From: Polymorphum gilvum SL003B-26A1
GTDB lineage: Bacteria; Pseudomonadota; Alphaproteobacteria; Rhizobiales; Stappiaceae
Length of the DNA: 64,000 nt
Direction: 5' to 3'
NCBI RefSeq assembly: GCF_000192745.1
Contig: NC_015259.1
Span: 310,001-374,000, forward strand
The translations under genes were made by a program, and so were the position numbers. Within the stretch, counting starts at the first letter, position 1. Every line of letters begins with the position of its first letter. The notes under the pieces were generated by a model. The model saw only the letters and a program-made list of their open reading frames with translations. It was not told the origin of the DNA and made no database searches. Below are positions 35,700 to 43,496 of this stretch, piece by piece.

Positions 35700-35843
35700 G
35701 TGCCCACCCTGACCCGCCTGATCGTTACCCTGCTCGTGCTCGGCGCAATCGGCTACGGCGCCATCTACGCGCTGGCGAATTTCGTCGAACCGCGCGAGCG
35801 GGAGATCATCGTGCGCGTGCAGAAGGACGGCTTTGCCCGGTGA
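35700..35843 (+). CDS. Small single-pass membrane protein upstream of xerD
   Basis: A 47-residue ORF starts at GTG 35700 (AGAGGA about 11 bases upstream) and ends ten bases before the xerD ATG. It has one transmembrane helix ([19 protein letters not shown]) followed by a charged tail, [20 protein letters not shown] similar tiny membrane protein is, from memory, common at this position in Hyphomicrobiales. Its function is unknown. Confidence 0.7.
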   Translation: MPTLTRLIVTLLVLGAIGYGAIYALANFVEPREREIIVRVQKDGFAR

Positions 35844-35853
35844 GGGACCTGCG

Positions 35854-36780
35854 ATGGCGGCATCGGACTTCACACGCGAAAGCTTTCTGGAAATGCTCGC
35901 TGCCGAACGCGGAGCGGCGCACAATACGCTGGACAGCTACCGGCGCGACCTCGACGATTTCGCGGCGTTCCTCGGCACGACCGCGACGCGGGACGCGACC
36001 GCCGAGGACGTGTCCGCCTATCTGAGCGACCTTGCGGCACGCGGCTTTGCAGCCTCCTCGCAGGCGCGCCGGCTGTCGGCGCTCAGGCAGTATTTCAAGT
36101 TCCTTTATGCTGAGGGAGAGCGTGGCGACGATCCGACGCGGACGCTCGCCTCGCCTAAGAAGCGCCAGGGCCTGCCCAGGATCCTGTCGGAGGCGGAGGT
36201 CGACCGGCTGATCGAAGCGGCGTGCTTCGATGCCACCCTCGAGCACGAGACGCCGGGGCGGGCGCTCAGGGCTCAACGCCTCTACACGTTGCTGGAAGTG
36301 CTCTACGCCACCGGCCTGCGCGTGTCAGAGCTCGTCGCGCTGCCGGTCGGCGCGGCGCTGCGCGACGCCCGGCTGATCGGCATCCGCGGCAAGGGTGGCA
36401 AGGAACGGCTGGTGCCGCTGAGCCCCAGGGCGCAGGAGGCGATGCGCGCCTATGTCGCGCGGAGGAACGCCGAAGGCGCTTACAAGGGCAGCCCGTGGCT
36501 GTTCCCCTCGCACGGCGAGAGCGGCCATTTCACCCGGCAGGCCTTTGCACGCGACCTGAAGGATCTCGCGCGGGCCGTCGGTCTGGACGCGGCCAAAGTG
36601 TCGCCGCATGTGCTCCGGCACGCCTTCGCCTCGCACCTGCTGCAGAACGGCGCCGACCTCAGGGTGGTGCAGCAACTGCTCGGCCACGCCGACATCTCGA
36701 CGACGCAGATCTACACCCACGTCCTCGACGAGCGGCTGCGCCAGCTGGTCGAGGCCCATCACCCGCTGGCGAAGGGGTGA
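35854..36780 (+). CDS. xerD: Site-specific tyrosine recombinase XerD
   Basis: XerD, with XerC, resolves chromosome dimers at dif during division. The 308-residue protein has an N-terminal SAM-like core-binding domain and the catalytic set R156 (ATGLRVSEL), K183 or K180 ([11 protein letters not shown]), H252 and R255 (HVLRHAF), H278 (LLGHAD) and Tyr287 (QIYTHV). The ATG at 35854 follows GAGGGA. This is a housekeeping recombinase, not part of the element at the left. Confidence 0.93.
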   Translation: MAASDFTRESFLEMLAAERGAAHNTLDSYRRDLDDFAAFLGTTATRDATAEDVSAYLSDLAARGFAASSQARRLSALRQYFKFLYAEGERGDDPTRTLASPKKRQGLPRILSEAEVDRLIEAACFDATLEHETPGRALRAQRLYTLLEVLYATGLRVSELVALPVGAALRDARLIGIRGKGGKERLVPLSPRAQEAMRAYVARRNAEGAYKGSPWLFPSHGESGHFTRQAFARDLKDLARAVGLDAAKVSPHVLRHAFASHLLQNGADLRVVQQLLGHADISTTQIYTHVLDERLRQLVEAHHPLAKG

Positions 36781-36811
36781 TGCAGCCATCCGGGCGGCTG
36801 CGTCATGCGGC

Positions 36812-37864
36812 TTACCGCGGCATCAGCGCCCAGTAGTCGAAGTCGAGGATGACGTCGTTCTCGTAGCGCCCGTCGGCGTCGAGCAGCGGGAAGTCGGCGC
36901 AGGGCCGGTTCTTGGTCGCGATCAGGCGCAGACGCAGGGCGCCGACGTCCGGCCGGCCGTCTATCTCGGCGGTTTCCAGCACCTCGGACCAGGCGAACAC
37001 GGTGTCGCCGGAAAACAGCGGCGCAACATGGCGGCCCCCGTTGATGCCGGCTATATGGAACGCCGCGCCGAGGCCGTTGAAGGACAGTGCGCGGGCAAGG
37101 CTGATGACGTGGCCGCCGTAGATCAGTCGCTTGCCGAAACGGCCCTTGCCCTCGGTGTGCTGGTTGAAATGAACCTTGGCGGTGTTCTGGTAGAGCCGGG
37201 TCGCCAGCTGGTGTTCGGCTTCCTCGACGGTCATGCCGTCAACATGGTCGATGCGCTCGCCCGCGACATAGTCGGAAAAGCGGAAGCGGCTGCCGGCCAG
37301 GTCGTTGTCCCAGTGGATGGTGTCCAGCATGGGCACGGCGTCGCCGAGTGCGTCGGCCTCGATGCACTCCGGCAGCCGGGGCACGACCGGCGCCGGCGCG
37401 GCCGCGCCCGGATCGCGCTTGTTGACCATCACCCATCGCACGTAGTCCAGCACCTCGGTACCGTCGTCCTTGTAGCCGGTCGAGCGCACATAGACGACGC
37501 CGGTCTTGCCGTTGGAATTCTCCTTCAGCCCAATGACCTCGGAGACGGCGGACAGTGTGTCGCCCGGATAGACCGGAGCAAGGAAGCGCCCGCCGGCATA
37601 ACCGAGGTTGGCGACGGCGTTGAGCGAGATGTCCGGAACCGTCTTGCCGAACACGATGTGGAAGACGAGCAGGTCGTCGACCGGCGCCTGCGGATAGCCG
37701 AGCGCCCGGGCGTAGGCGTCCGAGGACTGCACGGCGAAGCGGGGCCCGTAGAGAGCGGTGTAGAGGGCGACGTCGCCCGTCGTAACTGTGCGCGGCGTCG
37801 CGTGTCGGATCACCTGGCCGACGTAGAAGTCCTCGAAGAAATTGCCAGCGTTGGTCTTTGTCAC
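36812..37864 (-). CDS. mch: Mesaconyl-CoA hydratase (beta-methylmalyl-CoA dehydratase)
   Basis: This 350-residue enzyme has two MaoC-type hot-dog domains. It hydrates mesaconyl-CoA to beta-methylmalyl-CoA in the ethylmalonyl-CoA pathway. GNFFEDFYVGQVIRHATPRT at the start and LIYGGHVISLARALSFNGL in the second domain are characteristic. The start is a GTG at 37864 with GGGAGG upstream. Other EMC genes (ccr, ecm) lie 4-6 kb away, which supports the pathway assignment. Confidence 0.9.
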   Translation of the reverse strand: MTKTNAGNFFEDFYVGQVIRHATPRTVTTGDVALYTALYGPRFAVQSSDAYARALGYPQAPVDDLLVFHIVFGKTVPDISLNAVANLGYAGGRFLAPVYPGDTLSAVSEVIGLKENSNGKTGVVYVRSTGYKDDGTEVLDYVRWVMVNKRDPGAAAPAPVVPRLPECIEADALGDAVPMLDTIHWDNDLAGSRFRFSDYVAGERIDHVDGMTVEEAEHQLATRLYQNTAKVHFNQHTEGKGRFGKRLIYGGHVISLARALSFNGLGAAFHIAGINGGRHVAPLFSGDTVFAWSEVLETAEIDGRPDVGALRLRLIATKNRPCADFPLLDADGRYENDVILDFDYWALMPR

Positions 37865-38076
37865 GCCCCGCCTCCCGCTTGCTGCCGTCCTCGTCATCGA
37901 TGCGCGATTAAGCCGCCTGCTGCAGTGCGGTGCAAGGGGAACCTTTGGCGGAGGACACATGGTGTTGCGCCGCGAATACGCCGGCTCTATATGCCGGCAA
38001 ACACGCATCATTCGAAGTCGCCGTCGTGTCCGCCTTCGCGCGGTGCCGGCCGCCCCGCCGAGGTCCGACCGTCGCC

Positions 38077-39078
38077 ATGGATAGCCTCCTGAGCCTTGCC
38101 GCCCAGAACCTGATATCACCGATCATCCTGTCCTTCGTGCTCGGCCTGGCGGCGGCGCTTGCCCGCTCGGATCTGACGATCCCGGAGGCGGCTGCCAAGG
38201 CGCTGTCGATCTATCTGCTGTTCTCGATCGGCTTCAAGGGCGGCGTCAGCGTTGCCGCCCACGGGCTCGACGCGCGGCTGCTGCTGTCGCTCGCCGCCGG
38301 CGTGCTGCTGTCCTTCGTCCTGCCTTTCCTGGCTTTCGGCCTGTTGCGGACGATGACTAGGCTGTCCCCCATCGATGCCGCGGCGGTGGCCGGGCATTAC
38401 GGTTCGATCTCGATCGTCACCTTCGTGGCAGCCAGTTCCGTGCTGCAGGGGCGCGGCGTCGCCAGCGAGGGCTACATGGTCGCGGTCGCGGCGGCAATGG
38501 AGGCACCGGCGATCCTGTCGGCACTCTGGCTCGCCGCCCGCTTCGGATCCCACAACGGGCCTGCGGCCGACTCGCATGCGGGCGGACCGGACGGCGGACT
38601 GATGCGGGAAATCCTTTTCAACGGCTCGATCGTGCTCCTGGTCGGTGCCTTCCTGATCGGCCTGACGACGGGCGAGCAGGGGCTGGCGGATATCGAGGAT
38701 CTGATCGTGGCGCCGTTCAAGGGCCTGCTGTGCCTGTTCTTGCTCGACATGGGTCTGGTCGCCGGCCGCGGCCTGCGCGCGAGCCGCGGCGTGCTGAGCG
38801 CGGGGTTGGTCGGATTCGGCCTGCTCATGCCGCTATGCGGTGCGTTGTTCGGACTTGGCGCGGGGCTCGTGCTCGGCCTTTCGTCCGGCGGCATCGTGCT
38901 GATGATGACGCTTGCCGCATCGGCGTCCTACATCGCCGTGCCCGCGGCCATGCGCGTGGCGCTTCCCGAAGCCAACCCGTCGGTCTATTTGACCCTGTCG
39001 CTCGGGATCACCTTCCCGTTCAATCTGACCCTCGGCATTCCCATCTACATCGCGCTGGCGACGGCGGCAGGAGGCTGA
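38077..39078 (+). CDS. sbtA: SbtA-type sodium-dependent bicarbonate transporter
   Basis: The 333-residue membrane protein of the SbtA family (DUF897) has about ten helices. NLISPIILSFVLGLAAALARSDL is the family start, and AVAGHYGSISIVTFVAA and AVPAAMRVALPEANPSVYLT are core motifs. SbtA imports HCO3- with Na+. The next gene, two bases downstream, is its PII-like regulator, the standard arrangement. A carbonic anhydrase follows. The ATG at 38077 begins the first helix. Confidence 0.9.
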   Translation: MDSLLSLAAQNLISPIILSFVLGLAAALARSDLTIPEAAAKALSIYLLFSIGFKGGVSVAAHGLDARLLLSLAAGVLLSFVLPFLAFGLLRTMTRLSPIDAAAVAGHYGSISIVTFVAASSVLQGRGVASEGYMVAVAAAMEAPAILSALWLAARFGSHNGPAADSHAGGPDGGLMREILFNGSIVLLVGAFLIGLTTGEQGLADIEDLIVAPFKGLLCLFLLDMGLVAGRGLRASRGVLSAGLVGFGLLMPLCGALFGLGAGLVLGLSSGGIVLMMTLAASASYIAVPAAMRVALPEANPSVYLTLSLGITFPFNLTLGIPIYIALATAAGG

Positions 39079-39080
39079 CC

Positions 39081-39392
39081 ATGCAGACGCACAAGGCGAA
39101 ACGGGTCGAGATCATCATCGAGGCACCGATGGAGCGGCGGCTCACCGAGGCACTGGTCGCTGCCGGGGTGACCGGCTTCACGGTGCTGCCCGTCCTCGGC
39201 GGCAACGGCCGCTCGGGCCTTTGGAGCCGGGAGGGTCAGGTGTCGCGCGCCGGCGGCATGGTAGCGGTGATCTGCATCCTGCGCGAGGACCGGCTGGAGG
39301 CGCTGCTGCAGGCGGCGTTCCCTCTGGTCGAGCGCCATATCGGCGTGGTCAGCGTGACCGACTGCCAGGTTTTGCGGGCCGAGCGGTTCTGA
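39081..39392 (+). CDS. sbtB: PII-like regulator SbtB
   Basis: This 103-residue PII-fold protein has MQTHKAKRVEIIIEAPMERRL at the start, T-loop region LGGNGRSGLWSREGQVSR, and C-terminal VTDCQVLRAERF. SbtB proteins bind adenine nucleotides, including cAMP, and gate SbtA. The redox R-loop motif CGPEGC of some cyanobacterial SbtB is absent. The gene starts two bases after the sbtA stop, so the pair is coupled. Confidence 0.88.
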   Translation: MQTHKAKRVEIIIEAPMERRLTEALVAAGVTGFTVLPVLGGNGRSGLWSREGQVSRAGGMVAVICILREDRLEALLQAAFPLVERHIGVVSVTDCQVLRAERF

Positions 39393-39519
39393 GGCGGGAT
39401 CCGCCCGCAGCAGGGGTGGGCAAGGGACCGTCGCTTCTCTATAACGGCGCTCCGAAGCAAGCGGACGGCAACAGGGGCCATGCAGGCCCGGCCCCGGCGC
39501 GGGGCGAGAGGGACGCGCG

Positions 39520-40182
39520 ATGGCGACAGACTTCCCCGAAGATCTCGCGGCCGGTTACGGCCGCTACCTGCAGAAGGGCTACGTGCGCTTCCGCGAGGCG
39601 CAGGAGCGGCTGGCGATCTACGGCCAGCGCCCGGAGGTGATGGTTATCTCGTGCTGCGACAGCCGGGTCACGCCGGAAGGCGTGTTCCACGTCGGGCCGG
39701 GCGAGCTGTTCGTGGTGCGCAACGTCGCCAACCTGGTGCCGCCCTACGAGGAGACAGAGGGTCAGCACGGCACCAGCGCGGCGATCGAATATGCGGTCAA
39801 GGTGCTGAAGGTGAAGCACATCGTCGTCATGGGTCATGCCCAGTGCGGTGGCGTGCGCGCCTTCCGCGAGACGGCCAACGCGCCGCTGGTGACGGGCGAA
39901 TTTATCGGTCGCTGGATCAAGCTGCTGGAGCCGGCCGCCATCGCCATGGCTTGCATGCCTGTCGACAAGCTGGACGACCCGCAACTGGCGATGGAATACG
40001 CCGGCGTGCGCCAGTCGCTGAAAAACCTCAGGACCTTTCCCTTCGTCGACGCCGCCGTATCTGCCGGCGCACTGAAAGTCCATGGTGCCTGGTTCGACAT
40101 CGGCTCCGGCGAATTACGGGTCATGGATCCTGAAACGGAGAAGTTCGAGCCTTGCCTGGCGGCGGGAGCCGACGACACCTGA
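39520..40182 (+). CDS. can: Beta-class carbonic anhydrase
   Basis: This 220-residue zinc enzyme interconverts CO2 and bicarbonate. The zinc ligands and catalytic dyad are visible: C45, D47 and R49 in CCDSRV, and H106 and C109 in GHAQCGG. It follows sbtB by 127 bases in the same direction and may use its own promoter. It completes a small inorganic-carbon cassette near the crotonyl-CoA carboxylase gene. Confidence 0.92.
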   Translation: MATDFPEDLAAGYGRYLQKGYVRFREAQERLAIYGQRPEVMVISCCDSRVTPEGVFHVGPGELFVVRNVANLVPPYEETEGQHGTSAAIEYAVKVLKVKHIVVMGHAQCGGVRAFRETANAPLVTGEFIGRWIKLLEPAAIAMACMPVDKLDDPQLAMEYAGVRQSLKNLRTFPFVDAAVSAGALKVHGAWFDIGSGELRVMDPETEKFEPCLAAGADDT

Positions 40183-40215
40183 TCGACGGCGTCCGTGCCG
40201 CGCCGGCCGCCTGCG

Positions 40216-40758
40216 TCAGGGCTTGGGCGAGGCCAGCACCAGCGACCAGAATACCTTGTACTTGGAGCCGGATGCATAGGCGGTGGCGATGCCCATGCGC
40301 GTCACCTTGTCGTCGAGCATGACGGCGTTGTGGTTGGGCGAATCCCGCCAGCCCGAGAAGGCCTCGGCGAGAGTCCGGTAGCCGGCGGACACGTTCTCCA
40401 CCGCATAGGTCTTGGTCTCGCCGACCGATGCCAGGCGGGTCTTGAGCTGGTTCCGCGGTTCGAGCGACGCGCGCACGTTGTCGGCCGATGCGATCGCCTG
40501 CGCCTGCGCCTGGGCGATCGCGGTCAGCGCCGGGTCGATGGCCAGACTGCCCTTGCCGCTGTTCATGCGGTACTGGGAAATCATCTGCGCTGCCGTCGCC
40601 TGGTCGACGCTGGTGTCGACGCGCGCGAGGTCCCTGTAGAAGGGTGGAACCTCCACCGGTTCGCCGCTCCGGCAACCGGCAAGCGCCAGCATGGCTATGG
40701 CCAGTCCGAACGCCACCCCGATCCTGTCCCGGCGTAGTTTCGCCTTGTCACTCATCAT
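40216..40758 (-). CDS. CAP-superfamily lipoprotein
   Basis: This protein of about 180 residues has a lipoprotein signal (LALAGC, Cys near residue 29) and a bacterial CAP/SCP-like domain. It has ALTAIAQAQAQAIA, ENVSAGY and WRDSPNHNAVMLDDKVTRMGIA, with the conserved His and Glu of the CAP cavity. Its function in bacteria is poorly defined. Two adjacent ATGs (40758, 40755) are possible starts. It converges on the carbonic anhydrase gene. Confidence 0.82.
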   Translation of the reverse strand: MMSDKAKLRRDRIGVAFGLAIAMLALAGCRSGEPVEVPPFYRDLARVDTSVDQATAAQMISQYRMNSGKGSLAIDPALTAIAQAQAQAIASADNVRASLEPRNQLKTRLASVGETKTYAVENVSAGYRTLAEAFSGWRDSPNHNAVMLDDKVTRMGIATAYASGSKYKVFWSLVLASPKP

Positions 40759-40950
40759 CGTCGTCGACCTCACGCGCAGCGCCCCACGCCCAGCGAATCA
40801 CGGCGCAACAATAGGTCGGTTCGGTCGACATCGCCAAGCGTGGCGCATTGCCCGACCCTACCGGGCGTTACCCCTCCCCCTGCATCCTCTTTCCTCTGCG
40901 GAGCTTAAAGCTCGACGAGATAATTTTTCAAAAATTTACTTGGAGGGAGT

Positions 40951-40998
40951 ATGATTTTCGTTCCATATTGTCATTTATGTCGAGGTTTTTGGATGTGA
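40951..40998 (+). CDS. Fifteen-codon leader peptide coupled to the response regulator
   Basis: The sequence GGAGGGAGT directly precedes an ATG at 40951 that opens a 15-codon ORF, MIFVPYCHLCRGFWM. Its TGA overlaps the ATG of the response-regulator gene (TGATG at 40996-41000). The regulator's own start has no good ribosome-binding site, so it probably depends on ribosomes that finish this leader. It does not resemble a known attenuator peptide. Confidence 0.55.
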   Translation: MIFVPYCHLCRGFWM

Positions 40999-41798
40999 TG
41001 CTGGGAGTAGGCGAAGAACGGATCAAAGTCATTATCGCAGACGATTCCGCCACCGTCAGGAAGTTCATCGAGAAGGCCTTGCTTGCGACTGCAAGGGCGT
41101 TCGACATCACCATGGCCGAGAACGGTCGGGATGCCGTCCAGAAGCTCAGCCAGCAGGCCTTCGACATCGCCTTCCTCGATATCAACATGCCGCAGCTGAG
41201 CGGCGTCGAGGTGATGGCCGCCATTCACGTCATGGGCGCCAAGACCTTCGCCGTATCCATGTCGGACGGTCTCAACGAGGAAGCCGAACAGAAGCTGAAG
41301 GCCTTCGGCGCCTACGACTTCCTGACCAAGCCGTTCAGTGCCGGCCAGATCCGCCAGATCGTCGAGGTCTACGAGGCCATCAACACGCCGTTCGATGTCC
41401 TTGTGGTGGACGATTCGACCACGGTCCGGCGGATCGTGCGCAAGGTGCTGGAGCGGTCGATCTTCAAGCTCGACATCGTCGAGGCGGCGGACGGAGCAGC
41501 TGCGATCGCCTGCGTCAGCCAGAAGCCCTTTCGGGTCATCTTCACCGACTTCAACATGCCGAACATGAGCGGCATCGAGCTTGCCCGGAAGCTGTCCACT
41601 CTTGCGCGCGGCTCGGATGTCATCCTGATGTCGACCGAATACAGCACGGAACTCGATCAGGCCGCGGAACAGGTCAACGCCAGAGCCTTCCTGCGCAAAC
41701 CGTTCTACCCGGAGGACGTCGACAGCATCCTGCACCACCTGTTCAACCTGAGGCATTCGCGCTTCAGCAAGCAGGTGCGCCTGTTCGCCATGACGTGA
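40998..41798 (+). CDS. Response regulator with two receiver domains
   Basis: This 266-residue protein consists of two CheY-like receiver domains and nothing else. Domain 1 has D15-D16, phospho-acceptor D61 (FLDINMP) and K111. Domain 2 has D138-D139, acceptor D184 (FTDFNMP) and K234. Both sets are complete, so both can in principle be phosphorylated. With no output domain it probably acts by protein interaction, as in chemotaxis or phosphorelay adaptors. The ATG at 40998 is coupled to the leader peptide. An in-frame ATG at 40977 would add seven residues. Confidence 0.85.
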   Translation: MLGVGEERIKVIIADDSATVRKFIEKALLATARAFDITMAENGRDAVQKLSQQAFDIAFLDINMPQLSGVEVMAAIHVMGAKTFAVSMSDGLNEEAEQKLKAFGAYDFLTKPFSAGQIRQIVEVYEAINTPFDVLVVDDSTTVRRIVRKVLERSIFKLDIVEAADGAAAIACVSQKPFRVIFTDFNMPNMSGIELARKLSTLARGSDVILMSTEYSTELDQAAEQVNARAFLRKPFYPEDVDSILHHLFNLRHSRFSKQVRLFAMT

Positions 41799-41853
41799 GC
41801 CGCGGGAAACGGGTCGCTCCGGTCGCGAGCGTCCCGTCCCTTGGCCCTCGGCA

Positions 41854-43149
41854 TCACCGCTTGGCGGCTTCCAGCGTGTCCTCGAAGGAGCGCAGCCCGG
41901 TGGTCGGGGCGCCGACGAGCACCGCCATGTTGCCGGGCGCGTGCTGGTTCTTCCACATCTTCGTATGCGCCTGCGGGATCAGGTTCCAAGGGAACACCTC
42001 CGACATGCACGGGTCGATGCGGCGGTCGATGACGAACTTGTTCGCCTCCGACGCCTGCTTCAGGTGGGCGAAATGCGAGCCCTGGATGCGTTTCTGCCGC
42101 ATCCAGACGTAGCGCGCGTCGAAGGTGATGTTGAAGCCGGTCGTGCCGGCGCAGAACACCACCATGCCGCCGCGCTTGACCACCAGCGCCGAGACCGGGA
42201 AGGTGGCTTCGCCAGGATGCTCGAACACCATGTCGACATCGTTGCCCTTGCCGGTGATATCCCAGATCGCCTTGCCGAACTTGCGCGCTTCCTTGGTCCA
42301 GGCCTCGAACTCCGGCGAGTTGACCTTGGGCAGCTGGCCCCAGCAGTTGAAGTCCTTGCGGTTGATGACGCCCTTGGCGCCGAGGCTCATGACGTAGTCG
42401 CGCTTGTCCTCGTCGGAAATCACGCCGATGGCATTGGCGCCGGCGGCGGCTGCAAGCTGCACGCCGAACACGCCGAGGCCGCCCGACGCGCCCCAGACCA
42501 GCACGTTCTGGCCCGGGCGCAACTGGTGCGGCGCGTGACCGAACAGCATGCGGTAGGCGGTTGCCAGCGTCAGCGTGTAGCAGGCCGCCTCCTCCCAGGT
42601 CAGGTGCTGCGGCCGTGGCATCAGCTGCTGCGACTGCACGCGGCAGAACTGGGCGAAGGAGCCGTCCGGCGTCTCGTAGCCCCAGATCCGCTGGGTCGGC
42701 GAGAACATCGGGTCTCCGCCGTTGCACTCCTCGTCGTCGCCGTCGTCCTGGTTGCAGTGGATGACGACCTCGTCGCCGACCTTCCAGCGCTTCACTTTCG
42801 AACCGACCGCCCAGACGATGCCCGAGGCGTCGGAGCCGGCGATGTGGTAGGGGCTCTTGTGGCTGCCGAACACCGAGATCGGCTCGCCGAGTGCGGCCCA
42901 GATGCCGTTGTAGTTGACGCCGGCGGCCATGACGAACACCAGCACCTCGTGGCTGTCCAGTTCCCAGGTCGGCACCACTTCGATCTTCATCGCCGTTTCC
43001 GGCGGACCATGGCGATCCTGGCGGATCGACCAGGCGTACATGTTCTTGGGGACATGGCCCAGTGGCGGGATTTCGCCGATTTCGTAAAGGTCCTTCACGG
43101 GTGCCGCCTCCGGCGTGCGATTGTCGTTGGCTTGAACGGCGGAGTTCAT
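41854..43149 (-). CDS. ccrA: Crotonyl-CoA carboxylase/reductase
   Basis: Ccr is the key enzyme of the ethylmalonyl-CoA pathway and reductively carboxylates crotonyl-CoA to ethylmalonyl-CoA with NADPH and CO2. The 431-residue medium-chain reductase shows LYEIGEIPPLGHVPKNMYAW at the N terminus, AGSDASGIVWAVG, WGASGGLGVFGVQLAAA (NADPH site) and FEHPGEATFPVS (CO2-pocket region). The ATG at 43149 follows AAGGA. It is divergent from ecm. Confidence 0.96.
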   Translation of the reverse strand: MNSAVQANDNRTPEAAPVKDLYEIGEIPPLGHVPKNMYAWSIRQDRHGPPETAMKIEVVPTWELDSHEVLVFVMAAGVNYNGIWAALGEPISVFGSHKSPYHIAGSDASGIVWAVGSKVKRWKVGDEVVIHCNQDDGDDEECNGGDPMFSPTQRIWGYETPDGSFAQFCRVQSQQLMPRPQHLTWEEAACYTLTLATAYRMLFGHAPHQLRPGQNVLVWGASGGLGVFGVQLAAAAGANAIGVISDEDKRDYVMSLGAKGVINRKDFNCWGQLPKVNSPEFEAWTKEARKFGKAIWDITGKGNDVDMVFEHPGEATFPVSALVVKRGGMVVFCAGTTGFNITFDARYVWMRQKRIQGSHFAHLKQASEANKFVIDRRIDPCMSEVFPWNLIPQAHTKMWKNQHAPGNMAVLVGAPTTGLRSFEDTLEAAKR

Positions 43150-43496
43150 TCGTTGTCCTTCCCGCATGTCCGGCTGCTCCCGTTCCGGACGGTTATGTGC
43201 CTGTACAGGCTTCTTGTTTCGGCCGGGAGTGACCCGGCTAATGGTTGCTGGCCTTTCGCAACGCAGCAGGCCGAAGGACCGTTTCGGCCCCGTTTGCGCA
43301 ACTATCCTTCGAAAAAAACTTCCGATCTATACGACTATTGCGTAACTTGCGTTTGCATCCAAGCCCGATTTTGCATTGCACATATCCGACTGACCAAAAG
43401 TCGAATGGACGCGGACCGGGCGGACGGGGTCAGTGGACCGCCGCAGGTGCGCGTGCCGGCGCGAAGGCCGGCCGGACCATGCAGGAGGAATGCGAC
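43150..43496. promoter_or_regulatory. Divergent ccr-ecm regulatory region
   Basis: These 347 bases separate the two divergent EMC genes. The ccr-proximal part contains a 12-bp palindrome (43199-43210) and an inverted repeat GGCCGAA/TTCGGCC (43269-43289). The middle is AT-richer, with TGCATTGCA near 43371-43379 and a tandem TTGCG pattern near 43339-43352. No ORF with a ribosome-binding site is apparent. Shared control of the two genes is likely, but the regulator is not identified. Confidence 0.5.
43199..43210. promoter_or_regulatory. Perfect 12-bp palindrome upstream of ccrA
   Basis: GCCTGTACAGGC is a perfect dyad 50-61 bases before the ccr start codon. Its size and position suit a dimeric repressor or activator site. 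No protein can be assigned to it. Confidence 0.45.

Noticed and set aside
35854-36780. xerD as a mobile-element integrase
   Set aside because: It has the canonical XerD length, motifs and chromosomal neighbourhood and no flanking att repeats.
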